The notes beneath the pieces were generated by a model, which did not search any database, was not told where the DNA came from, and saw only the letters and a program-made list of their open reading frames with translations. A stretch of DNA of 5,227 nt from Acidobacteriota bacterium (GTDB lineage Bacteria; Acidobacteriota; Terriglobia; UBA7540), in the NCBI GenBank assembly GCA_021789565.1, contig JAJYJL010000729.1, positions 1 through 5,227 on the forward strand. The letters run 5' to 3'. Both the position numbers and the translations under genes were made by a program. Below are positions 1 through 5,227 of this stretch, piece after piece; position 1 is the stretch's first letter; the number at the start of each line of letters is the position of its first letter.

Positions 1-28
1 TCCGATCTAACTGCAACCCGCACTCGGT

Positions 29-382
29 TTGCGCTGGCTGCTTTGTTACGAAGAACACGACCGGGCAGTTGTGCATCTGCAAAAAGCTGCTCCCAAACAC
101 TGGTTTGCAGCCGGCGAAAAGATCCATGTTGAAAATTGCCCCACACGTTTCGGACACATCACCTGGACGGCCGAATCGCTTTCCGGACCTAGACAATCCG
201 TGCGCTGGCGCTGCCGGTTGAAGTTTGAGAAGCCGCTCGAGGCCAATCTCATCCTTCACATTCACGCGCCCAGCGGGCAGCCATTGAAGTCCGCTTCCGT
301 TGGGAGCGTGGGGCCGGATCGCGTTGTGCTGAATGCCGCAACGCTGACTGGCAGGACTGAACTGACGGTTGATATCACGTAA
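29..382 (+). CDS. C-terminal part of a larger protein, probably glycoside-hydrolase-like; 5' end missing or frameshifted
   Basis: The frame is open from position 11 to a TAA at 380-382. The only early start is a TTG at 29, with no ribosome binding site, so this is probably not a complete gene. The 117 residues begin with a segment like LRWLLCYEEHD, followed by a VHLQKAAPKHWF strand, a GEKIHVENCPTRFG motif and a beta-rich end with HAPSGQPLKSASV. From memory, this order (strand with 'LL.YEE', then 'P..W...G..I.V...PT.FG', then 'L.L.I..P.G.P..S..V') resembles the C-terminal beta-sandwich of large secreted carbohydrate-active or hypothetical proteins. No catalytic residues are visible in this part. 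An in-frame TAA at 8-10 lies directly upstream, whereas frame 1 is open from position 1, so a frameshift near 25-37 is possible. The specific family is uncertain, but the segment reads as real protein. Confidence 0.5.
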   Translation: MRWLLCYEEHDRAVVHLQKAAPKHWFAAGEKIHVENCPTRFGHITWTAESLSGPRQSVRWRCRLKFEKPLEANLILHIHAPSGQPLKSASVGSVGPDRVVLNAATLTGRTELTVDIT

Positions 383-424
383 TCTTGTTTCCACGAAGTT
401 CAAGCTGGACAACAAGGGCTGGGT

Positions 425-430
425 TACAAT
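425..430 (+). promoter_or_regulatory. Candidate -10 box (TACAAT) upstream of the AI-2E transporter gene
   Basis: TACAAT matches the sigma-70 -10 consensus at five of six bases and lies 37 bases before the chosen ATG. No good -35 hexamer sits 16-18 bases upstream; the nearest TT-containing hexamer, TTCAAG at 399-404, is 20 bases away. It is a weak prediction, supported mainly by its position in the short gap between the preceding stop codon and the gene. Confidence 0.35.
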
Positions 431-450
431 TTTCAGAAGCTCCAGAAACC

Positions 451-457
451 GGTGAGG
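451..457 (+). promoter_or_regulatory. Ribosome binding site that fixes the AI-2E transporter start at ATG 467
   Basis: GGTGAGG ends nine bases before ATG 467. The longest version of the frame would start at GTG 452, but that GTG lies inside this Shine-Dalgarno-like sequence, which argues for the ATG five codons later. Confidence 0.55.
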
Positions 458-466
458 CGGCTGCAA

Positions 467-1558
467 ATGGAAAGAAGTTTGTGGACGGGTCAACCTGGGA
501 TTGCGCGGATCTTCCTGCTCATTTTCCTTGCCCTGGTCCTTTATTTTGTCGGCCGTATTCTCAAGCCGTTCTTTCCATCGCTCGCCTGGGCAGCGATCCT
601 TGCAACTGTCTTCTACCCCGTTTATCAGTGGATTGAGCGTTATATTCACCGGCGGGAACTGGCAAGCGCACTCTGCTGCGTGTTGCTGACAGTGGCCATT
701 ATTCTTCCCGTGGTGTTCCTGGTCTTCCTGATGGCTGGAGAGTCGGTGAAGGCTTACCGGTCCCTGGAAGACATGGTTGCCGGCGGGTTGCCGGCGAAAA
801 TCGCTGCACTCCACAATTCGTCCGTTTACAAGAAGATCACTGCAGAGCTCAGCGGAATGGGCCTGCCGGCTCCGGATTTGGGGGCAGCCGCAACGCGAGT
901 GGTCCGTACTGGGAGCAGGTTTCTGGTGGAGCACAGTGCCGCACTGGTATCCGGGTTGATGAACTTCATCCTGCAACTTTTTGTGATGCTGTTTGGCCTG
1001 TACTATCTTTTTTTGCAGGGGCCGCAAATCCTGCATGAATTGCGTGCGCTTGTACCGCTGCGGCCAGAGTACGAAGAACGAATCATCCAGAAATTCACGG
1101 GGGTTGTCCACGCCACCTTCACGGGAAGCCTTGCCGTTGCCGTGATTCAGGGAGCCTTGGGCGGCCTGGGCTTTCTGATTTTCGGCATCTCGTCGCCACT
1201 GCTCTGGGGAGCGGGCATGGCCCTGGTATCTCTGGTTCCCGTTGTGGGAACGGCCCTGATCTGGGGTCCCGTGGTGATCTACTACCTGGTGACGGGGGCG
1301 GTGTTGAAGGGGCTTGTCATGCTGGCGGTCTTTGGCATTGCCGTCGGGTCCGTTGACAATATCCTGAAACCTATCCTGATCCAGCGCGGAATGGAGATCC
1401 ACACCCTGTGGGTCTTCGTCAGTGTTATTGGCGGGCTCAGCGTGTTTGGATTTCTGGGCCTTGTCCTGGGACCATTCCTCTTTGCCATCCTGGTTATCCT
1501 GTTGGAAATTTACAAAGTTGAATTTGGCAGCGAGGCACTGGAAGAGCCTGCATCCTGA
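467..1558 (+). CDS. AI-2E family transporter (PerM/TqsA/YdiK-like membrane protein)
   Basis: This is a 363-residue polytopic inner-membrane protein of the AI-2E transporter superfamily, of normal length for the family. Hydrophobic segments lie roughly at residues 13-29, 37-55, 65-90, 160-185, 215-245, 246-276, 278-296 and 313-347. The longer polar stretch at about 91-158 is the usual soluble insertion between the N-terminal hairpins and the C-terminal core. Family signatures are the LFGLYYLF segment near 175-182, the P-V-V-G-T pattern at 258-262, and GSVDNILKPIL at 294-304 followed by a long G-rich hydrophobic end with GLVLGPFLFAIL. Family members export small molecules (autoinducer-2 in TqsA) or act as Na+/H+ antiporters; the substrate cannot be read from sequence, and most members have nothing to do with quorum sensing. 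The family call is secure and the substrate unknown. The gene appears to be transcribed alone. Confidence 0.93.
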   Translation: MERSLWTGQPGIARIFLLIFLALVLYFVGRILKPFFPSLAWAAILATVFYPVYQWIERYIHRRELASALCCVLLTVAIILPVVFLVFLMAGESVKAYRSLEDMVAGGLPAKIAALHNSSVYKKITAELSGMGLPAPDLGAAATRVVRTGSRFLVEHSAALVSGLMNFILQLFVMLFGLYYLFLQGPQILHELRALVPLRPEYEERIIQKFTGVVHATFTGSLAVAVIQGALGGLGFLIFGISSPLLWGAGMALVSLVPVVGTALIWGPVVIYYLVTGAVLKGLVMLAVFGIAVGSVDNILKPILIQRGMEIHTLWVFVSVIGGLSVFGFLGLVLGPFLFAILVILLEIYKVEFGSEALEEPAS

Positions 1559-1624
1559 ATTTGGCCTGGGCGGGTCCATGGAATTTGCCGGAGTATCTTT
1601 CCATTTGAAATATGTGCTTTTCGG

Positions 1625-1668
1625 CGTCAAGGCCTTTACGTTGCAGGCCGGATTCAATTGACGTTTTT
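1625..1668 (+). terminator. Candidate intrinsic terminator after the AI-2E transporter gene
   Basis: CGTCAA (1625-1630) pairs with TTGACG (1658-1663), and inside it GGCCT (1631-1635) pairs with AGGCC (1645-1649). This gives 11 possible base pairs, a 9-base loop and an 8-base bulge on the right arm (1650-1657). Five Ts follow at 1664-1668. The bulge weakens the structure, so termination may be partial. It lies 66 bases after the transporter stop codon. Confidence 0.35.
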
Positions 1669-1687
1669 CGAATCCAGTTGTTAAGAT
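1658..1687 (+). promoter_or_regulatory. Sigma-70-like promoter for the TPR protein gene
   Basis: TTGACG (1658-1663, five of six to the -35 consensus) is followed after 18 bases by TAAGAT (1682-1687, four of six to the -10 consensus). Transcription would begin near 1694, giving a leader of about 24 bases that contains the ribosome binding site at 1706-1710. This is the best promoter-like pair I see in the window. Its -35 box is also the right arm of the candidate terminator. Confidence 0.5.
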
Positions 1688-1705
1688 GACGAGGGTTAGA
1701 GCAAT

Positions 1706-1710
1706 GGAGG
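1706..1710 (+). promoter_or_regulatory. Ribosome binding site that decides the TPR gene start (GTG 1718)
   Basis: GGAGG ends one base before an ATG at 1712 but seven bases before an in-frame GTG at 1718. Only the GTG has normal spacing, so translation probably starts there with (M)DRYTRHQLK. Confidence 0.65.
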
Positions 1711-1717
1711 AATGACT

Positions 1718-2437
1718 GTGGATCGATACACACGCCACCAACTGAAGCATGATGATTTCCAGGAAAAGATGGACGCGCTTCAGGTTTTTGCCGAGGAGCA
1801 CCTGAAACAAATCATCATGATCGTCGGTGCAGTGATTGTTGTAGCCGGCGCGGTGTGGTGGATCAAGAGTTACTACGCCCGTCAGGAAGCCGCCGCGAAC
1901 ACCGAGTTGCAGGCTGCCATTACAACCTTCCACGCATACGTGGGCAGCAGCCAGGAAAGTACCTTGATGGGCGCCGAAGAGAGCTACCCAACGGCCGGTG
2001 CCAAGTATCAAAAGGCCCTTACGCAGTTTTCCGATATCGTCAAGAGATATCCTCATACCAAAGCCGCAACTTACGCCCTGATCCAGATGGGAGTCTGCCA
2101 GTCGCAACTGGGCAACGACGCGACCGCCATCAAGACTTTGCAGAATGCCAGCAAGAACTCCGATAAAGAGATTGCTTCGCAGGCCCAGTTCGCGCTGGCT
2201 GGCGTACTGGCAAAAAGCGGAAAGATTGACGAGGCCGGCAAAATTTTTCAGGACCTTGCCGACCACCCAACCACCATGGTTCCCCGCGCGACGGCGCTGC
2301 TGGCGATGGCGGACGCTTACCGGGCGACGCAGCCCAAACGCGCCCGGGAGATTTACCTGCAGGTCCAGAAAGAGTTCGGTTCTGACACCGTCGTCGCTGA
2401 CGCTCTCAAGCAGCAGCTTGCCACGCTGCCCGAGTAG
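1718..2437 (+). CDS. Membrane-anchored tetratricopeptide-repeat protein (YfgM-like architecture)
   Basis: The product has 239 residues from GTG 1718 (241 from ATG 1712). Residues 1-29 are a short charged cytoplasmic segment, about 30-49 form one transmembrane helix ending in VWWI, and the rest should lie outside the inner membrane. From about residue 95 come helical TPR-like pairs: KYQKALTQFSDIVKRYP, then a unit with A-x3-MGVCQSQLG, a unit at about 134-166 with FALAGVLAKSG, a unit at about 169-200 with DEAGKIFQDL, and a final helix pair to 236. This layout matches the TPR_21/YfgM type, whose E. coli member associates with the SecYEG translocon and periplasmic chaperones. That role is family knowledge; this protein may instead serve another periplasmic scaffold function. 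It has its own candidate promoter. The gene ends at TAG, directly after a typical final helix. Confidence 0.85.
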   Translation: MDRYTRHQLKHDDFQEKMDALQVFAEEHLKQIIMIVGAVIVVAGAVWWIKSYYARQEAAANTELQAAITTFHAYVGSSQESTLMGAEESYPTAGAKYQKALTQFSDIVKRYPHTKAATYALIQMGVCQSQLGNDATAIKTLQNASKNSDKEIASQAQFALAGVLAKSGKIDEAGKIFQDLADHPTTMVPRATALLAMADAYRATQPKRAREIYLQVQKEFGSDTVVADALKQQLATLPE

Positions 2438-2589
2438 CCTGTGGGATTTTCCGACCGCTCGATCTCGCACTCCATAAGCCATCTCCGCCTGCAACCGCCG
2501 ATTTGCGCGTTTCATGATAAATTCGGAGTGAGAACCGGCGCTCTCCGAGCTGCGGGGAGACCTGCTATAGGACCCATGGGCCGCTGCTG
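2438..2589 (+). promoter_or_regulatory. Intergenic region upstream of ETF-QO; weak extended -10 candidate at 2515-2523
   Basis: TG-A-TAAATT at 2515-2523 is an extended -10-like sequence (four of six in the hexamer plus the TG element), but no acceptable -35 precedes it. A second weak candidate, TG-C-TATAGG, lies at 2563-2571. A small hairpin is possible (TCTCC 2542-2546 with GGAGA 2556-2560), and CACTCC 2468-2473 is inverted as GGAGTG 2525-2530. No intrinsic terminator for the TPR gene is visible, so read-through from that gene into ETF-QO is possible. There is no strong Shine-Dalgarno sequence at a normal distance from ATG 2590. Confidence 0.25.
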
Positions 2590-4269
2590 ATGCCTGAAGC
2601 TGAAAGAGAAATCCTCGAAGCCGACGTGGTCATTGTGGGCGCAGGTCCCGCGGGGCTCAGCTGCGCACTGCGTCTGACACAGTTGGTCGAGCAGCATTAC
2701 GCCAAGACCCCTCCCACGACTTCGCTATCACCAGAGAATATTTACGTCCTGGAAAAGGCCGGCGAGATTGGCGCCCATTGCCTTTCCGGTGCGGTGCTGG
2801 ATCCGCGCTCGCTGCGCGAGCTCATTCCGGACTTCGAGTCTAAGGACGCTCCGCTGGAATCTCCGGTGACGGATGATGCCGTCTATTTCCTGACGCAATC
2901 AGGGCAATGGAAATTGCCGGTCATTCCTCCTTTCCTTCAGAACCACGGAAACTACATTGTTTCGATAAACAAACTGGCAAAGTGGTTGGGCGGTCTGGTT
3001 GAAGCCTCCGGGGTGAGCCTCTTCCCTGGCTTTGCGGGTTCTGAAATCCTTTATGACGGCCAGCGAGTGGCAGGTATTCGCACCGATGACAAAGGCGTGG
3101 ACAAGAATGGCAACCCCAAATCCAACTTCCAGCTGGGATATGACCTGCGCGCCAAGGTGACGGTATTCGCCGAAGGCACGCGCGGCTCCCTGACCAAACG
3201 CCTTGTCCGTCAGAAGGCGCTCGACCGCGAGGCAAATCCGCAGGCCTATTCGCTGGGTGTGAAGGAACTGTGGCAAGTTCGTGCGGGTCGCGTTCGCCGC
3301 GGGCAGGTGATCCACACCGCGGGCTGGCCGCTCAGTGGGCGCCAGTTTGGCGGTGGCTTCTTCTACGCGCTGGAAGACTCGTTGCTTTCCGTGGGGCTCG
3401 TGGCGGGACTCGATTGCGAAGACCCGCGCGCTGACGTCCACAACAGCCTTCAGCAATTCAAGACGCATCCTTTTGTGAAGGGCCTGCTCGAGGGGGGAGA
3501 GATGCTGCGCTACGGCGCCAAGACAATTCCCGAAGGCGGTTACTTTTCCATTCCTGCAACGGCGACAGACGGCGCGCTGATCATCGGCGACGCCGCTGGC
3601 TTCCTGAACGCGCAGAGGCTGAAGGGAATCCACCTGGCCATCAAGACGGGCATGCTGGCGGCGGAAGCCATTTTCGACGCGTTTGTTCGGCAGGATTTCT
3701 CCGAAGCGAGTTTGAAACAATTTGAAGCAAAGTGGCGCGAAAGCTGGGTGTACGACGAACTGTGGAAAGTTCGCAATTACCGCCAGGGGTTCGAGCATGG
3801 ATTCTGGCCGGGAGTGCTGCACGCGGGCCTGCAGATGATTTCCGGGGGGCGCGGCATTCGCGCACGCTATCCCTTGCGGAAAGACCACGAGCACATGCAG
3901 CACCTGGACGAGGCCCGCGCGAACATTCCTGCGAAGATCAAAGCTGACGGTATGCTGACTTTCGATAAGCTTTCGGATGTTTACCGGTCCGGAACGCACC
4001 ATGAGGAAAACCAGCCCTGCCACCTGAAGATTGCGGATTTCGAGATCTGCAACAACCGATGCACGCGCGAATATGGCAACCCCTGCCAGCATTTCTGCCC
4101 GGCGGCGGTCTATGAGATGGAAGACGCCGCGGACGGTCCCGGCGTGCGGCTGAAAATCAACGCATCGAACTGCTTGCATTGCAAGACCTGCGACATTGCC
4201 GATCCTTATGAAATCATCACCTGGCTCACGCCAGAGGGGGGCGGTGGTCCGCGCTACGATCGAATGTAA
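2590..4269 (+). CDS. Electron transfer flavoprotein-ubiquinone oxidoreductase (ETF-QO)
   Basis: This 559-residue flavoprotein accepts electrons from reduced ETF and passes them to membrane quinone, linking acyl-CoA and amino-acid dehydrogenation to the respiratory chain; it binds one face of the inner membrane. The FAD dinucleotide fold opens at residues 12-29 with GAGPAG at 17-22. GAHCLSGAVLDPR (61-73) is a typical ETF-QO motif, GGGFFYALED (254-263) lies in the quinone/FAD region, and GALIIGDAAGFLN (328-340) is the second FAD-contact motif. The C-terminal ferredoxin-like domain carries C503, C528, C531 and C534. The 25-residue step from C503 to C528 and the CxxCxxC cluster match the known four [4Fe-4S] ligands, and the end PEGGGGPRYDRM is characteristic. 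Three extra cysteines (487, 491, 499) precede them. Length is normal. No ETF subunit genes are nearby. ATG 2590 overlaps the stop of a tiny four-codon frame (TGATG) and has a poor ribosome binding site. Confidence 0.96.
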   Translation: MPEAEREILEADVVIVGAGPAGLSCALRLTQLVEQHYAKTPPTTSLSPENIYVLEKAGEIGAHCLSGAVLDPRSLRELIPDFESKDAPLESPVTDDAVYFLTQSGQWKLPVIPPFLQNHGNYIVSINKLAKWLGGLVEASGVSLFPGFAGSEILYDGQRVAGIRTDDKGVDKNGNPKSNFQLGYDLRAKVTVFAEGTRGSLTKRLVRQKALDREANPQAYSLGVKELWQVRAGRVRRGQVIHTAGWPLSGRQFGGGFFYALEDSLLSVGLVAGLDCEDPRADVHNSLQQFKTHPFVKGLLEGGEMLRYGAKTIPEGGYFSIPATATDGALIIGDAAGFLNAQRLKGIHLAIKTGMLAAEAIFDAFVRQDFSEASLKQFEAKWRESWVYDELWKVRNYRQGFEHGFWPGVLHAGLQMISGGRGIRARYPLRKDHEHMQHLDEARANIPAKIKADGMLTFDKLSDVYRSGTHHEENQPCHLKIADFEICNNRCTREYGNPCQHFCPAAVYEMEDAADGPGVRLKINASNCLHCKTCDIADPYEIITWLTPEGGGGPRYDRM

Positions 4270-4338
4270 TAGACTGCTGAGTGGGGCGCAGTGGTAATTA
4301 CGCGGCCCATGGAATTCAACTGATTCCTGGCTGAAGTT

Positions 4339-5022
4339 ATGGCAGACGCACAGGAGAAAATGACAGCTACGGCGGCTGACCAAGGCGGTGGAGGAACCAG
4401 CGAGAATGGCGTCGAACTGGCGGAAAACCCCCGCGAGTTCACATGGTGGCAGCAGTTTCAAATCTTCATTGCAAGCTTGACCGGCTATCTTGCAGTCCTC
4501 GTAGTCGGGCGGACGCTGCGCTGGCACGTGGAAGGCTGGGAGAACTGGGAAGCGGCGAACCGCGCGGGGAAGGGCACCATCTACACCTTCTGGCATCGCG
4601 AGATCTTCTCCGCCTGCTGGTTCTGGCGGCGGCGCGGCATCGTGGTGATGACCAGCCAGAATTTTGACGGCGAGTATATCGCGCGCATCATCCAGATGCA
4701 CGGCTACGGCGCGTCACGCGGATCGAGCAGCCGGGGCGCGGGACGGTCGCTGGCGGAAATGGCGCGCTGCTTGCGCTCGGGACGCGACGCGGCGTTTACT
4801 ATCGACGGGCCGCGCGGACCACGGTTTGTCGCCAAGCGCGGCTCGGTGATTTTGTCGCGTTCGACCGGTGCCGCCATTCTCTGTTTCCACGTTGCCCTCA
4901 AGAAAGCCTATGTCTTCGCGAAAACCTGGGACCAGACCCAGTTTCCTTATCCCTTCAGCCGTGCTGCCATTTTTATCGCTCCACCTATTCTGGTGCCCGA
5001 CGACCCTGGCGAAGAGGAATAG
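4339..5022 (+). CDS. DUF374 lysophospholipid acyltransferase-like protein
   Basis: The product has 227 residues and belongs to the DUF374/LPLAT-like group, relatives of glycerophospholipid and lipid A acyltransferases that work at the inner membrane. Residues 1-33 are polar and Gly-rich. A hydrophobic segment at about 40-58 probably anchors the protein. FWHREIF (84-90) supplies the conserved His86; SQNFDGEYIARI (106-117) and GYGASRGSSSRG (122-133) follow, and FTIDGPRGPR (153-162) is the diagnostic block. The lipid substrate is unknown. Neither start is strongly supported: ATG 4339 lacks a clear ribosome binding site, while ATG 4360 follows AGGAG by only three bases. The gene starts 69 bases after ETF-QO with no terminator between, so co-transcription is likely. 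The TAG stop falls just after the expected IAPPILVPDD strand, earlier than usual, and the same frame continues with family-like sequence. The C-terminus may therefore be truncated or misread. Confidence 0.88.
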   Translation: MADAQEKMTATAADQGGGGTSENGVELAENPREFTWWQQFQIFIASLTGYLAVLVVGRTLRWHVEGWENWEAANRAGKGTIYTFWHREIFSACWFWRRRGIVVMTSQNFDGEYIARIIQMHGYGASRGSSSRGAGRSLAEMARCLRSGRDAAFTIDGPRGPRFVAKRGSVILSRSTGAAILCFHVALKKAYVFAKTWDQTQFPYPFSRAAIFIAPPILVPDDPGEEE

Positions 5023-5100
5023 AACCGCAAATAGGAAGAAGTTCAGAAGGTGCTTGATGAAGTGCCCCGGCGTGGCCATGCGTGGCTCGCTACGGGTTAA
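5023..5100 (+). other. In-frame remnant or continuation of the DUF374 C-terminal helix beyond the TAG stop
   Basis: In the same frame as the acyltransferase, the TAG at 5020 is followed by NRK, a second TAG at 5032-5034, then EEVQKVLDEVPRRGHAWLATG and a TAA at 5098-5100. From memory, DUF374 proteins normally have, after the 'P..VP.D' strand, a helix of the type 'E.....E.Q..LD.V...AE.W', and this segment aligns with it without gaps. It is most simply a tail lost through nonsense mutations. Sequence errors or amber read-through are the alternatives. Confidence 0.45.
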
Positions 5101-5104
5101 CTAA

Positions 5105-5126
5105 CCTCGAATGCGAGGCCATTTTT
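5105..5126 (+). terminator. Candidate intrinsic terminator after the acyltransferase gene
   Basis: CCTCG (5105-5109) and CGAGG (5114-5118) form a perfect five-base-pair stem with an AATG loop, followed by CCA and five Ts (5122-5126). The stem is short but GC-rich. It begins four bases after the TAA at 5098-5100 and 82 bases after the TAG at 5020-5022. Confidence 0.45.
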
Positions 5127-5227
5127 CAGGCGAGCCAAAGAGTTGAGGCCCCTGGCAAGGAAGTGTGATCCACGCTCCGATCATGGGGTTTCTTGTTGTG
5201 TGAGCCGATTTTTACCGACGCTTTGTT
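5127..5227. other. No recognisable feature in the last 101 bases
   Basis: I see no coding frame with a plausible start and ribosome binding site, no tRNA fold and no clear promoter pair. The short ATG frame at about 5183 closes after six codons. This is probably intergenic DNA before the next gene. Confidence 0.4.

Noticed and set aside
452..466. GTG 452 as start of the AI-2E transporter
   Set aside because: The GTG lies inside the best Shine-Dalgarno sequence for ATG 467, and nothing upstream of it resembles a ribosome binding site at a proper distance.
385..636. An 83-codon plus-strand frame overlapping the start of the AI-2E gene
   Set aside because: It begins with TTG without a ribosome binding site, its translation has no protein-like pattern, and the overlapping frame encodes a clear transporter N-terminus.
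1422..1661. A 79-codon plus-strand frame running from the AI-2E gene into the following gap
   Set aside because: Most of it is an out-of-frame reading of the transporter end. The remaining part in the gap has no start or ribosome binding site of its own and overlaps the candidate terminator.
2145..2477. A 110-codon plus-strand frame across the end of the TPR gene
   Set aside because: The arginine- and serine-rich translation is typical of a shifted reading of GC-rich coding DNA, and the TPR frame is clearly the real one.
2899..4701. A 600-codon open frame on the minus strand, antisense to ETF-QO and the acyltransferase gene
   Set aside because: Its codons are exactly in register with the sense codons of both genes, so antisense stops would need TTA, CTA or TCA in the sense strand. 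These codons are rare in GC-rich genes, which explains the long open frame. The translated product shows no recognisable domain and is rich in R, A, H and P, as expected of a shadow.
40..5227. The eight bases GCTTTGTT occur at 40-47 and again at 5220-5227
   Set aside because: Eight matching bases are expected by chance in a window of this size. No mobile-element genes or inverted ends accompany them.

Overview
The window looks like ordinary chromosomal DNA from a moderately GC-rich bacterium. Five genes or gene parts all lie on the + strand. An acidobacterial host (Acidobacteriota, Terriglobia-like) is my inference. It rests on the style of the tetratricopeptide-repeat protein (a short basic N-terminus beginning DRYTRHQLK, then one membrane anchor), on the ETF-quinone oxidoreductase with a Cys-rich C-terminal domain, and on the DUF374-type acyltransferase. 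I remember these resemblances and have not searched a database. There are no insertion sequences, CRISPR arrays, tRNAs, rRNAs or phage genes.

Layout. Positions 1-382 hold the 3' end of a gene for a larger protein, probably a secreted glycan-active enzyme. An in-frame stop at 8-10 suggests a frameshift at the window edge. Positions 467-1558 encode a polytopic AI-2E family transporter. A candidate terminator at 1625-1668 overlaps a good sigma-70-like promoter (1658-1687) that would drive a membrane-anchored TPR protein (1718-2437). After a 152-base gap comes an electron transfer flavoprotein-ubiquinone oxidoreductase (2590-4269). It is followed 69 bases later by a DUF374 lysophospholipid-acyltransferase-like protein (4339-5022). 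A hairpin with a T-run at 5105-5126 probably ends that last unit, and nothing recognisable follows.

The genes do not form an obvious dedicated pathway. Four products are membrane-located or membrane-associated, but the only metabolic logic visible is respiratory: ETF-QO passes electrons from acyl-CoA and similar dehydrogenases, via ETF, to the quinone pool. No etfA or etfB gene is present.

I found no convincing new system. The best observation is at the 3' end of the acyltransferase gene. After its TAG stop the same frame continues through one more TAG into about 20 codons that look like the family's usual C-terminal helix, ending at a TAA four bases before the terminator hairpin. Other points of interest are three extra cysteines beside the expected Fe-S ligands of ETF-QO, the disrupted 5' end of the first gene, and the overlap of terminator and promoter upstream of the TPR gene.
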